From Gnetum montanum (lineage: Eukaryota; Streptophyta; Gnetopsida; Gnetales; Gnetaceae): 64,000 bases of DNA. Positions 1 through 11,629 of this stretch are shown here, one piece after another. The number at the start of each line of letters is the position of its first letter. The stretch's first letter is position 1. Both the position numbers and the translations under genes were made by a program. The notes below the pieces were generated by a model. That model saw nothing but the letters and a program-made list of their open reading frames with translations. It made no database searches and was not told where the DNA came from. The stretch is taken from assembly GCA_015680685.1 (NCBI GenBank), contig MNCI01016614.1, positions 31,678 to 95,677 on the forward strand. Direction: 5' to 3'.

Positions 1-140
1 TTAAAAACTATGCCAAACCAAGTGCCCCTATCTCTTATTTATAGGCAACAAGATAGGCTCCAACATCGCATGTTCGATATTGCTTTGGCATCTGCAATAT
101 CGCGTATCCAATATTGAGGGTCCGATATCGAGACTCATCA
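1..140 (-). mobile_element. 5' (U3) end of a truncated Ty3/Gypsy LTR, cut by window edge
   Basis: Read on the minus strand, the segment begins TGATGAGTCT at position 140, runs through several GATATC/CAATATC palindrome units and reaches a TATA box (CTATAAATAAGAG, about 33-45). This is the U3 order seen in the complete LTRs at 22,693-23,578 and 44,093-45,163. The rest of the LTR lies beyond the left edge. The base run to the right of the boundary is not a purine tract on the minus strand, so it is more likely a 5' or solo LTR than a 3' LTR. Confidence 0.7.
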
Positions 141-159
141 ATCTACATCAAGTAACTTA

Positions 160-690
160 GTTTTGTTCCTCATTGTATTTATCATTTGTAAATTGTTGTA
201 TGAATTCAGAACGTCATCGCAAGAAATTTGTAAATTGAGTTACATTCTCTCCTTGATTCTTTTCATTCTTTATAGTCCTACGGGGTTAATGTGCTTCTTG
301 TAAGAAGGCATCTTGTAAGCTTGTTGAGATCCTGTAGAATTGATTGTGTTTGCAGCAATGAAACACTTTGGAGTAGAGCTCCTGTTTTGTAAAGGTTGTG
401 GAATCCTTTAAACCACATTTTGAACTTGTTAGAACCTTACAGGGTTAAGTGTTTGTTCAATGAGAATATATTATGAGAAGAGCTCAAATCTTATAAAGGT
501 TGTGATATCTGTGAAACTACATTTTTCTAAGGAACAAAGTCCAGAGGTATGTAAGGATTCTACCCTTAAAGTATGAAGGTACCTAAGTTGGGGAACCACA
601 TAAAAATTATGTGTTGATTTTGGTTGTCTTGGTTGTTTTAATTTGGGAACTTATTCAACCCCCATTCTAAGTTCTTGATCCTTAGAAAGT
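160..690 (+). repeat. possible Copia-type LTR remnant
   Basis: No coding frame is visible. The stretch contains an imperfect internal duplication (about 377-424 and 480-528, both with AAAGGTTGTGGAATC/ATATC-like cores followed by AAACTACATTTT). It ends with TTATTCAACCCCCATTCTAAG, a kind of 3' end common in plant Copia LTRs. No primer-binding site follows. Both flanks are interrupted by Ty3/Gypsy LTRs. The family call is tentative. Confidence 0.3.
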
Positions 691-734
691 TCATTAACTA
701 AACCACAATTTGATTCTTCTTCTTGAATGTCTTC

Positions 735-1540
735 TGATGAGTGGTGAGGTACCTCTACACTCAACCATACAAATACGAGCATTTCATGTGCAATCCGGTC
801 GAACTCCACAGATGAGCTAGTTGTGGTATCCAGACAGTTATTCTTAGGTTGCAGTTCGCTGTCTTCCCATCTGGACTAGTGTTAACTTTGTCATGTATGG
901 TTTAGTCTAGAGTGAAGTGTATGATTTGTTCCTATACTAATGCTACTCCTGGAGATAATGAAAAATAATATTAATTAAACTAGGGGAGAGAGAGAGAGAG
1001 AGAGAGAATCTAATCTAGCCTAAGTGCGATGAGCATCCATTTCTCAATCATCCGTACACATCTTGGACCTCGTGCATGACCACCACTAGGATTACCAAGC
1101 GTAGATCCTAGGTACGCTACTGGGCTACCAAGTAGTCACACTTAAATGCTCATAATCAAGTCATACTCATTCTACGTTTAACAGGAGTTTAGGGTGAAGA
1201 GATATTAACTAAGAGAGCAGTAAATAACAATTAAATAAATAATTAAACTAAGTGAATGCTGCAATGATGAAGTAATCTCGATCTTTATTTCCAGTCATGT
1301 GCATGTCAAAGTACGTCACACTCGAATAAAGGTTCCGTACAATTACAATCACCACACTGTGGGCATACACTGGGAGAGAAGGGTTAAGAGAAGAACTATT
1401 TAAAACTAAACACTTAAAGCAAAGAACTCAAAAAACTAAGAACTCCCCTACTCTATCTGTCTACCTCTTATTTATAGATGAGGAGACAGGCTACGATATC
1501 GCGTATGCAATATCACGGCCAATGGAATGATAACTCATCA
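735..1540 (-). mobile_element. solo LTR of the GATATCG Ty3/Gypsy family, TSD TCTTC
   Basis: The left edge reads TGATGAGTGGTGAGGTACC and the right edge TAACTCATCA, matching the family termini in inverse orientation. The same pentamer TCTTC lies directly outside both ends (730-734 and 1541-1545). The body aligns by eye in reverse complement with the LTRs of element A (for example the blocks around 22,920-23,580). A (GA)n run (about 987-1008) and a TATA box (TTATTTATAG, about 1469-1478) lie inside. With intact target duplications and no internal region, this is a solo LTR produced by LTR-LTR recombination. Confidence 0.88.
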
Positions 1541-1554
1541 TCTTCTCTTGGGAA

Positions 1555-1930
1555 TTTTTCATTTAATAATTTTTGAATATAATTTTTACACCTATCAAAA
1601 TTTCATTGTATTTTACTAAAGTTTTTTCATCTACTTCCTTGATGCATTTGACATGATCAATGTCCTTACATTTCTTGTTTTGGATTTTAGCTAATTTATA
1701 AATAGATTTTTCTCCTTCATTTGTTCCTAATTTCTCATAAATCTATTCAAGGCCTTATATTTGGCTTTAGCTACTATTAGAATTTCCTTCTTCTTTATCA
1801 TTTTGTATATAAGCTTATACATGTTCCTTAATTTTAGAAAGTAGATCCTTGATTCTTTATTCCTAAAATTTCCTAAACCCATACTCTTGTGCCTATAAAT
1901 ACTTAGAAATGCTAGCTCTCTCAGCATTAA
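1555..1930 (-). pseudogene. RTE-like LINE ORF fragment (linker before reverse transcriptase)
   Basis: The minus strand encodes a lysine-rich stretch ending AKAKYKALNRFMRN. After a one-base frame change it continues YEKLGTNEGEKSIYKLAKIQ, then DIDHVKCIKEVDEKTLVK. This pattern (LY.KL.T.EGEK.IYKLAK, then D...VKCIK..DG..LVK) is the conserved linker just upstream of the reverse transcriptase in RTE-clade LINEs. The catalytic RT motifs would follow at lower coordinates but are not found, so this is a truncated relic. The motif match is clear. The clade name is from memory of the family. Confidence 0.68.
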
Positions 1931-2454
1931 TTCTACTTTGTGCTATTTTCCATTCTCTTGCTCATGGCTGTGTATGGTGGATCTCTTGGTGGATTTCTAA
2001 ATCTGAACTTGTTCTCGCTTGGTGAAGTCTTTTTTGTAGTTGATCTCTCAAGGAAGAGGAAATGTTCTTTCTTTCATCAATTGCTATAAGCAAACTTTTT
2101 CCTTTTAGATATGCTTACCTTACATTTTGTTCTTTGTTTCCATTATCAATCTAATCCTTATTATCTATTGTTGATCTAACTTAGTTTCCTATTTTTTCCT
2201 ATAATTTCTTATTTTTGCAAATTTCTACTTTATGTTTCAACATCTTCTTCTGCATCTGTCATCTCCTCCCAGTGGTGGTGGTAGCAATGGTCTCTAGGTG
2301 CATCCCAATGGATTTTTAGTGTGTCTTCTAAAGCAGCAACACATGGACAACTAACATCAATGATAACCTTTAATGGTGGTAGCTAGGTGACATTTTGAGC
2401 ATGCATGGACATTTATAGTGTTGAAAAATTAGAAAATATAACCTCTAGGATTGA
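1931..2454. other. intergenic stretch, nothing recognised
   Basis: AT-rich sequence with no frame of useful length and no repeat recognised elsewhere in the window. It could be the 5' part of the RTE fragment in decayed form, but no motif supports that. Confidence 0.4.
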
Positions 2455-3565
2455 TTAATTAAAAAGGTTTTGCAAAAAAATAAAATAAAAGGTTACTAAT
2501 ATAGAAATAAGTAGGTTCTTACCATGGAAATGATTTAGAGGATTTTGTTAACATAGTGGTGTGCTATTTGGCTAGTCTTATCATGGTAAAGTTGATTTAG
2601 AAGATTCTATCAACCTAGTGGTGTGCAACCCATATTAGGAAACCTTAGGTGATAGTAAGGAGCTAAAAACTTAAGGTAGCTATAGGGTTGATACTAGTCA
2701 TAACATAATCCAACAATTAGCCTGGACATGCATTAATGTTTCTAACCCAACATTTGGTATTATATTGCATTAGGGTAGGTTTAGATAGGTGAGGTAATAC
2801 ACCAAATAGTTCTTGATGACTAGCTGAAGTTAGTATCAACCTTGTAGTTATTTTAACGTTTGATGTAGTAACTCAATGAATATTGCTGGTACTGCAGATC
2901 TCAACTAAATGAATAAGTAATGCAATAATGGTAAAGTTAATGTGATAGCTTATGCATTAACAATTAAGTTAACAGTTTTAATTAATGGTTAAGTTAATTG
3001 TAATTATTGTAATAGTTTGCTTTACAAAGTAGGCCCCATCTTCCAACTTATTCTAAGTAGCATCAAGGTGGGTTTTGTTAGGATGAAGGTGTTCTAACCC
3101 TTCCTGCATGTGTTTCATGCAAATTTTTAGATATGAGGCTTGGATAGAATTTCTAGGTGATGATGTGAATGTTAGATTAGAAGTGTTGTGGAAGAATTGA
3201 CAATTAATAAGCTTTTTAGATAAAAGGATTCAAGTATTATTGTATTTTTGGAGCCATATTATGGATTTATAAAATGGCCCTTGTGGTTATGTTCTTGTAT
3301 TTCTTGTAACTTGGGTGTCAAGGACTTATGCTTAAGACATTAGTGCAACATTATTATAAATTTTGTTAAATGATTTATTTTCTATAGTTTTTTCAAATAT
3401 GCTGATTGGTTATTATGGTTTATTCATGGTGATTTACTATTATCTAATGGTTTAATTTTAGATTTTAAGTTTTGCATATGGAATATATAGATTTCTTAGG
3501 AATTTAATCATGTCCCTTAAGGGACTTTATAAATTTATCTATGGTTAATTTTGGGGTGTGAGATT
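2455..3565 (-). mobile_element. LTR-like remnant related to the one at 48,916
   Basis: Read from 3560 leftwards, it starts CACACCCCAAAATTAACC and continues with GACATGATTAAATT, ATATATTCCATATG and AAAATTAAACCATTAGATAA. All of these have close counterparts in the same order at 48,918-49,045 on the plus strand. The TGT(T/C)ACACCCC-type start is typical of large plant Ty3/Gypsy LTRs. Further left, two related segments (about 2525-2570 and 2590-2640, both GTGGTGTGC-containing) form an internal duplication. The left boundary is uncertain. Confidence 0.4.
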
Positions 3566-3689
3566 TTGTATGAAAGCTAATATGTGCACTTAACCTAATG
3601 AGAAAAATATTTTGAAGTATTTATAAAATACAAAGAAAAAATTCATTGATTGGATGATTGATGGTAGAAAACTACTTATAGAGTCAAAA

Positions 3690-6560
3690 ATTATGAATGA
3701 TGGTTGGAAAAATAATTAACTATGTGAAAGTGTCAAGTAAAAGAAGAGCTTATAGAATTTCTCAAGCAAATGCAAATTCTTTTAGACTAGAATCCCTTTG
3801 ATTTTAAAACTAGAAAAAGCCTTGGCTATAGCTCATTATGCTAAACAATGTTGAAATGCTTTTGAAGTCAAAAGTACTCTCATTAAATTTTGCATATCCT
3901 TGTTCAAAATTGAAGATGAATTTTGCAAAAAGGTTTTTATAATTTTCAAAGAAAAGGATCAAGCACCTAAACTAGAATCACTTTATATAAATGATTCCAT
4001 CATATAGATCCTAAAACTATTAATAATTTTTTAACAAATCATTTTTCTTCTAAAGATTGTAGTAAGAAAATCTTCAAGGCCTCTAGCATGCATATTCCTT
4101 ATCTTGTAATAGAAGTGCATCAAAGTATTCTTAAAGTAGAAATTATAGTGAAAGAAACCAAATTAACAACTTTTAGTTTAGCATATAGTAAAGCTCTAGG
4201 ATTTGATGGTTTTCCTATTGAATTTTTTTGGAGGCATTATGACATTGTTGGAGATGATCTCTTTCATGGTTCCCAATAAGGTATCAAAAAGTTTCTTTTA
4301 GTAAAAAATATTATTAAACGTGTGATTTATATTCTTCCTAAGAATGACGATCTTTAACATATTGGTAATTTGAGACTTCTCACTCTTCTTAACAATACTT
4401 ATAAGATTTTAGCTAAATGCATAGCTTATTGGATTTAGAAGATCATAGAGGATATTGTTATACTTGAGCCGATAGGTTTAGTTTAAGAAAAGCTTGTCTT
4501 AACTAATGTTATTGTAGCTTGGAAGGGAAAGTAGTATGTTTCTAATACTAACCAAGACATTACTTTTATTAAGTTAGATTATGGCTAAAGCCTATGATAG
4601 GATCAAATGGAATTTCATTATTTGTTATCTCCAAAAGTTGGGATTTAGTGATTATTTTATTCATCTCATCTATATTTTGCTCATTGATGTTAATGCTCAA
4701 ATTGCTATAAATTTTGGATTGAGTTCCTTATTTTCTCTTTAGTGGTTAGTTCCTCAAGGTTGTCATCTAGCTCCCTATTTTTTATTATTGTTGTAGACTT
4801 TCTTTTATAAAATTTGCATTAAGGTATAAAATTGCTTAACATGCACTTTGTAAATGATTTTTTTATGATTATCAATTCTTTGGAATATATCAATATTCTA
4901 TTAGCTAGAGTGGAGGATTAATACATGTTGTTTAGCTCTCACATCAATCAGCAAAAATCTATTATTTATTGTAATGGAAATATTGATCAATGAGTTACTC
5001 TTAAGCCTTGGAAAATCTTGAATAAAGATTTTTTCTTCAAAATTTTTGGAATACTTTTTTCTTTTGAGCCTAAATTTGTAGAAGTATGTGGTTGATAAAA
5101 TTGAGAAAAAGCTTCATAAATGAAAAGGAAAAAAGCTCATCCTTGCCAACAAAGTTTTAAATACTAAGTAGATGCTTCAATCTATTTATGTTTATTACTC
5201 CAATTATTAGGCTCCTTTAAAAACTTCTTATGAGAGAATTGATTATATTATCCATGGATTTTGTTGGTTTGTTGAGCAACATAAAAAAGGTTTTTTTAGA
5301 GTTACTTGGGATATGTGCACTGGTAGCAAGAAAGATGGAGGATATGGCCTTATTAATTATTATAACTAGAGTGTTTCTCTTGTAGTACAACGTGTATTAA
5401 TGAAGACGATGTTTGGATACTCCTTTTAAGAAATAGGTTATGCAAGTAAAACATAAAAATAATAATAATTGATCTTCTTATGACTTTCTTCATTGTCTTT
5501 TTTTTCCTCAGGCTATTATTTTTATTCTTGGTTCTCCAATTTTAAAACAAATTTGGAAGACATGGTGCAAATTTAGAAAATATTGGAATTATAATCATAT
5601 TATAGTTTTAAAATATATGCTTAAGCAAATTAGCCCATAGTGGCTTTTTTTAAATGAAGGAGCTTGGCCTACTAATTCATTTAGATTATGTACCAGTTAG
5701 AGCAAATTTGGTATTAGTGTAGTTTTCTATTTATGTATGCATGATAGATTATATGAAAGAAGGTTTTTAGCCTTTATGGTTTGACTAGAAAGAGAAAACA
5801 TGTTTTCGAAAAACTAATTTCTGATTTTGAGAATTTATTTAAAGTTGATAATAATTTGCATCAAATGTTTCTAGACATTTTTTTGAAGGATGGTAGAACT
5901 AGTTTTCCTTTTAACTCCAAAGTTGCATACAAGATTATTACCAAGAATGATTGTATTCATAATAAATTCAATAAGGCCTAGAAAATGCAATTATCATTGC
6001 ACTTTTGGGTGAAGAAAATGCAAGATATTTGAAAAGTTCCTACATTTCTAAAAATTTGTATTTTTTAATGGTGTCTTATTCGTCAAGGTCTTTTTATCAA
6101 TATTTATCTTCAACATATGAAAATTGTTTCTTCTTAATATCCTATGTGTAAGTGAAGACTCATATTCTTATGCTTTTTTGAGTGTTCTATTGCACAACAT
6201 GCTTGGAAATGGACATCTAGAATTTGGAACAACTTTCAACAAAACATCAATGATATCATTCTTGGTGATCAACCTGCTTTGTCTACTTCATTTATTTGCA
6301 TTTAGATATTCTATTGGGAAGCTTCAATGTGTAGTTAAATTTGAGTAGTAAGAGCATAACTATGACTTTTTTTGAGGAGTTTAATATTAGATTCTCAAAG
6401 ATGTCTTTTTTCAATTATAGTTGCAAGCAAAGAAGTTTACTATGAAAACTACATAATTAATTTGTTTCTTGTAGTATTAATTTTTTTTAAAAAAATTTGG
6501 AGGCTAAATGATGGGAACTTTTAGCTTCTTTTGCAATTTATTCATTTTTTCAAATTGAAG
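3690..6560 (+). pseudogene. L1-like LINE ORF2 (reverse transcriptase and zf-RVT), heavily decayed
   Basis: Fragments in shifting plus-strand frames follow the order of a plant L1 ORF2. Around 4180-4260 is SKALGFDGFPIEFFWRHYD (RT motif before the fingers). Around 4300-4420 is ILPKNDDL...NLRLLTLLNNTYKILAKCIA. Around 4585-4680 is KAYDRIKWNF...LQKLGFSDYF. Around 4745-4790 is VPQGCHLAP. Around 4840-4870 there is FVNDFFMI in the place of the YADD catalytic box. Around 5930-6120 is a zinc-binding-reverse-transcriptase-like tail (FWVKKMQDI, VPTFLKICIF). Stops and frameshifts are frequent, so it cannot be active. The 3' end near 6560 is approximate, and the 5' portion (3690-4080) is assigned by continuity only. 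Confidence 0.78.
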
Positions 6561-6884
6561 CTTTCTTTTGTCTTTAGAGAAAATTTTCTCCTTCTTTTTA
6601 CAAAAAAACCCTTGAGTAAAAAGTGAAAACCCCTGAGGATGTTTCTAAACAAGGGCAAGACCCGGATTCTTTTCTTATCCTAGAAAGAAAGTTTATAGGG
6701 ATTGGTTGTAAGAATGAAAACTTGAAAAGGCACCCCAAAACCGTTAAGCTTTTTCTTTAAACTCTTTCTTCTTTGATATGATGTACTCTAAATTATTTTT
6801 AATAATATTATTATTTGTTAGGACATGATACCCCAAAGATTTTAGCATTAAATTTTTTTATTTTAGTCAAAACATTGGTACTTA

Positions 6885-6982
6885 ACCCTCACACATTGTG
6901 AAGCATAAGATTTTCATTTTGGCAGTGAACAGAGTTCGCCCTCGGTGAAGCATAAAATTTTCGTTTTGGTGGATACATCCTG
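6885..6982. repeat. short direct duplication upstream of the host gene
   Basis: GTGAAGCATAAGATTTTCATTTTGG and GTGAAGCATAAAATTTTCGTTTTGG-type copies occur about 47 bases apart. A smaller tandem (AAGGCTCACGAG twice, about 7089-7114) lies closer to the gene. Both lie in the putative promoter region. No function can be assigned. Confidence 0.6.
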
Positions 6983-7194
6983 TTTTACAGGAGAAATATT
7001 TAAAAGTAAAAATAATAAAATCAACCTAGTAGCAGATAGCATTGAATCTCAACATGAAAATGCACTTTGGTTTCCACCCAAAAATTTAAGGCTCACGAGA
7101 AAGGCTCACGAGAAAGGGCCACCTTGCATTTCCTATTAAAAAACAAGCACGAGCAATCACGTCTGTGATTTGGTAAAATTAAGTATAAGTTTGT

Positions 7195-7213
7195 AAAACC
7201 TCTCTCTCTGTTC
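7195..7213 (+). promoter_or_regulatory. pyrimidine-rich patch just before the start codon
   Basis: A CCTCTCTCTCTGTTC run abuts the ATG at 7214. CT-rich 'Y patches' near transcription starts are common in plant promoters. No convincing TATA box was found upstream. Weak evidence only. Confidence 0.25.
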
Positions 7214-10200
7214 ATGGTAGCATTTCAAGCACTGCTGTTGTGCAGATCACTTGTGAAACCCTCGGCATTTGCATTTGGAGTGTGTTCCAGAAGCAGCAGC
7301 AGAGCTTTTCCAGTGCGAGCAATGGCGTCATCGGCGGCAGCGAATCACGAGTTCAGGAAAATTCAAATTCAGAGAGAAGACACTGTAAGTGTCTATGTGT
7401 TTGCGTGTTTGTGTTTTTTTCAGAAAATATATTAAGGTTTAGGTCAGGTTTTTCCATTGGAAGGTTGTTTAACTTGTTTTTCGTCTGGTTTAATTTTTGA
7501 TAGAGGATTTTCGCCATGAGAATGGCGAACCATCTTCCTCTATGTGTTGCCGATCAGGACTTCTTGATATTTAGGCTTGAACGAGTGTTAATTGTTCTCC
7601 CAGGGTTTTTGAAACCAATCGACGTTAATTGAATGATTTCGTGCTTGAACCTAGTTTTGTTGGAATTTCTGTTCGGCGTGAACTTTTTGGCAAATTAGAG
7701 GCATCGAGCCATTTTGTGGACGGTTATCTTTTTGTCCATTGTTTCTAGGCAAATAAGGCTTCTTTGAAAAAACATTTTATAAATTATATAATGCATACAC
7801 AGTATCTCCATTGTTGTAATTTGTTTGGTTGGGAATTTAATTCTGCATTTCAAATTCAAGTTCTTCGAATTGATGCAACTCTTCATCCATCGATTTGACA
7901 AATGCGGTAATGGGATTGCTATAATTAACGGCGTTAAAGTTATCGGGTATCTCAATCGGTATGGATTTGAATTCATGCTTTTTTTTTGGTGCAAAAAGCA
8001 CTGTTTTGGTGTTGCTGTGTTTAATGGAAACTTTGCTATCTCTTAATTGCTTTTCTTTACTAATTTATTGTTTTCGCGTAGGTAAGATTCCGTGGTACAA
8101 TGTGGTATGATATTAGTCATCCATAGTGATTGAAGATATATCTCTCCATCGTCCTTTGTGGTTCTTTAGATCAATTTTTTTTGTTATTCTCGTCGTTGCA
8201 GACATTATCCCGTTAATCTGGTTGGGCTTTTTGGTTCGAATTTGGCTGGTTGTGACTACCTTGCATAATGCTGGCTACCTGAACATACTTCCTTTACAGT
8301 TTCCAGAGGGTCGCAAGGCTATCTAAGCTCATGATAGGGCACCAGCATATTTATACCGTCCTTTATACGATTGTCTTATATATTGCTTATTCATTTTCTT
8401 CAAATACGAATAGAGGCCCAGAACTAATGCACAGTGTCCTCTGAATTATCAACTAGGTTCACCCAATTAAGTGGTTCGGTAGTAGGACTTACCAAATCTA
8501 GTTTATTGTGTATACTTTGTAGTGGGGTTTGAACTTGTGGTCTCATAACTTGAGGTGTGTACTTATGAGTTCATAGCCAACTCAGGACTCATCCTGACTT
8601 GCTATCTCATTTGACAATATTAGAGAATTTTTAGTTTTTGACGGACACAAGAAAAAGGTATACTCTCTTTCCTGAACATGATGACAGCTCTCAAAACAAT
8701 TTTTTAAGTAAAGTTTTTGTTATGCGTCAAAACATTTTATCATACAAGAATCCTGTCATTGATATGTAAGTATGGCAATCATTGCAGAATGCAGAATGTT
8801 TTTGAAATCAACAATTTAGAGGGTTCTACGGTTTTAAAATATGTTGACAATTCTTATTAATTAGTGAATTTCATTTCCGGTTGTTTTGAAAGTTTCTAAT
8901 TTTCCATATTTTAAATACTTTTATGGCGTTCCTTTTCAAACTTTTTGTGCAGACTTTTGATGCTTACGTCATGGGCAAAGAAGATGCACCTGGAATTGTA
9001 GTTTTACAGGAATGGTGGGGGGTTGATTATGAGATAAAAAATCATGCAGCACATATAGCAAAAATGGATTCTGGCTACAAGACTCTCATACCAGAGTAAG
9101 CTGAACAAAACCATTCATGAAAGTTCTCTATATATATCAGACAAAGGATTAGAGCGTTCTTAATCATATTCCATATTGTTGTAAAATTTTCCCTTCACCT
9201 GACGATGATGCAGAATTCGTTTATCATACCAGAGCATTTAACATTAATAATTTTCTTAGGTAAGCATTCTAATGCTGCTTTTGAATTCAATAATAAGCAT
9301 GTATGTGGGAAAAATTTGTAGTCATGTGTCTTGTCTAGAGAATTATCGTTGGTTGGTTAGTGTTCAGCATTATGATATTTCTTCAAAATATCCATTAAGA
9401 TTAAATGTCTACGAAATGCAAAAGTACTTTGTCTCCGAAAAATGACTACCCAATCATCTTTTGTGAGGTCCCATCTACTATGCATATTTTTAAAAAGTTT
9501 AAATTGTTGTCTCTGTTTGTTTACTTGCCCTTTTCATATCAACTATTTTTATTGATACTCTTATCCCAAATCATTGCAGTTTGTACCGGGGAAAAGTTGG
9601 ACTCGATGCTGCAGAAGCCCAACATTTAATGGATAGTCTTGATTGGCAAGGTGCTGTTAAAGATATTGCTGCCTCGGTTAAGTGGCTTAAGGACAATAAT
9701 TCGAAAAAGGTGTGCATTAGATGTAAAGTACTGTTCTTGAGGTTCCAGCACCAACTCCTCTTGATATTCCTGCTTTAATTAGTTACATTACGAGTGTTCA
9801 GTTTTGCAATATTTGAAAATATAAATGACTTTTCTGTCTTGGTAGTGTTATTGCCAATTTTCTGTACTTAAAAATATTTTAATATTGTTACAGTACATAC
9901 ATCTAGAGATCGCAAGACCCTCAGGGCCTTTTGAATAGTCTGGCTTCAGTTTAAGAACATACACAATGATAATTGAGGCCTTTTGTATATAGAATAAAAT
10001 TCTAGTCCTTGGTTTCCAGTTTCCAGAATTAAACATCTTATTGCTGCAGAATTACAGAAATCCCAACGACAAACACTTACGGACTGTTCCTACTATTTCG
10101 GGCTCCTCTTCCATACTAAACTGGCAATTGAGAGCATTATTGATATTGTCAATTTGAAGTTGGAGAGAAGCCCGTACTAGGCTGGAAAGCTTGAATATAT

Positions 10201-11629
10201 TGTCATTTCGGTACATACAAATCCTAAGGATTCCTGCAGCTTGCCTAGTGCTTAAGGATGATTAACGTTATTTATACCAATGAGGTGTGTTAGGTTAGTT
10301 GTAAGAGTCTTAGTATAGGCTAAGGAATTCTCAAACTGTGGTCTGATAAGAGATAATGGTTTAGATTATGCACATATAGCAGTTGATGACACCAAGCTTT
10401 AACTATCATAATGGCACTGCCCTGAAGACACCTAAAGTCACCATCTGGCACTAACTTGAGTCATCAACTGTCTGTTTGTGAAGCGGACCCAGGACGGACT
10501 ATGCCTTGGTACCTGCCAATAAACTCCCAAAATAAGAGCAATATTCACCATAAGGTATTTAATAGTTGGGCAATACTCAAACATACGCACCTGAGTTTAT
10601 TTAATTTAGATCCTGGCTCTATGCAGCTACACTATCAGCAAAACTGACACTTCCAATGAAGTGAACACTAACTAATTACTCATGGTTTTCAAGGCTCAGT
10701 CACACAAAAAAGAGTGTTTGGGATGTGTATAAAATCATACCTGGTCTGGGATATTTTTCTTTTTAAACGAGTTTTCCATTGAAGTGAACGCTAACCTATT
10801 ACTTACTCATGGCTTCCAAGCTTCAGTCACAAAAGAAAGTGGTTGGGAGTCACACAAGAAAGAGTGTTTGGGATATGTATATAATACATGGTCTGGGATA
10901 ATCTTGATACATACAATGATGTGTTACAGTAGACACAGCACGGCATATTCTACTACTATAAATGTTTTATGTTCCATTATTGCTTTTTTCTTCCTGCCAA
11001 TATCTACGATTTCAGAATGGGATTGTTTCCTTTACAGGTTGCTTTATAGTCCGAAATTATATTTTGCGTACCCTTACAGGTTGGCGTTACAGGCTATTGC
11101 ATGGGTGGTGCTTTGTCCATCGCAAGTGCTGTGTTGGTTCCAGAGGTTGATTCTGTTGTTTCGTTCTATGGTGTTCCTTCTCCACAACTTGCAGATCCAT
11201 CAGCAATTAAGGCTCCTCTGCAGGCCCATTTTGGAGAACTTGATAACTTTGTTGGATTTTCAGATGTGACGGTATGAAGCTTTTTACTTCTCAGCTCCCC
11301 TTTCATGCCCTATAGCTCGCAGTTGATTTGCTTTTATTGAATGCAAATGACAGTATCTTACCTTTTCTCAAACGAATAGCACTTCGACATATTAGAAGAT
11401 AATTTATTCATCCTTGCAGGCAGCAAAGGCTTTAGAAGAGAAGCTGAAGGCTTCCGGTGTTCCATATGAGGTCCATATATACCCTGGGAATGGTCATGCT
11501 TTCATGAATTCCTCTCCAGATGCTATTAATCGTAAAAAGGTTATGAGATTTGCTGAGCATGACACGTCTGCCGTTGATTTAGCATGGAGTAGATTCCGTT
11601 ATTGGATGCAGAAATACCTCTACAATTAA
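7214..11629 (+). CDS. dienelactone hydrolase family protein, plastid-targeted (5 exons, 281 aa)
   Basis: Exons 7214-7384, 8953-9095, 9580-9709, 11080-11271 and 11420-11629 join in frame with GT...AG introns and encode 281 residues. Residues 1-43 are rich in Ser, Ala and Arg and lack acidic residues, as in a chloroplast transit peptide. A second Met at residue 37 could give a cytosolic form. The alpha/beta-hydrolase core shows the DLH hallmarks: QEWWG with Glu77, the nucleophile elbow GYCMGG with Cys155, Asp203 in FGELDNF, and His238 in GNGHAFMN. The Cys-Asp spacing of 48 equals that of bacterial dienelactone hydrolase. Bacterial enzymes hydrolyse dienelactone to maleylacetate. The substrate of plant homologues is not known to me, so only a carboxyl-ester or lactone hydrolase role is inferred. 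The gene is complete and looks functional. It is the only host gene recognised in the window. Confidence 0.94.
7385..8952 (+). other. intron 1 of the dienelactone hydrolase gene
   Basis: It starts GTAAGTGTC and ends TTTTTGTGCAG, phase 0. No conserved exon or transposon was recognised inside. Several small frames on both strands look like chance. Confidence 0.85.
9710..11079 (+). other. intron 3 of the dienelactone hydrolase gene
   Basis: It starts GTGTGCATT and ends CCCTTACAG, phase 0. It separates the codons for SKK from those for VGVTGYCMGG. It contains the duplication listed at 10,651-10,902. Confidence 0.85.
10651..10902. repeat. imperfect tandem duplication inside intron 3
   Basis: The segment 10,651-10,755 (TTCCAATGAAGTGAACACTAA ... 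CCTGGTCTGGGATA) is repeated with changes at 10,774-10,902 (TTCCATTGAAGTGAACGCTAA ... CATGGTCTGGGATA). The second copy has a further inner duplication of about 24 bases around GTCACA(A/C)AAGAAAG. It arose locally and is not shared with other parts of the window. Confidence 0.8.

Noticed and set aside
7695-8046. Open frames on both strands within intron 1 of the hydrolase gene
   Set aside because: No similarity recognised, and the splice signals around them give a continuous hydrolase frame.
10784-11269. 161-codon frame overlapping exon 4
   Set aside because: It is in a different phase from the conserved GYCMGG exon and extends into intron 3.
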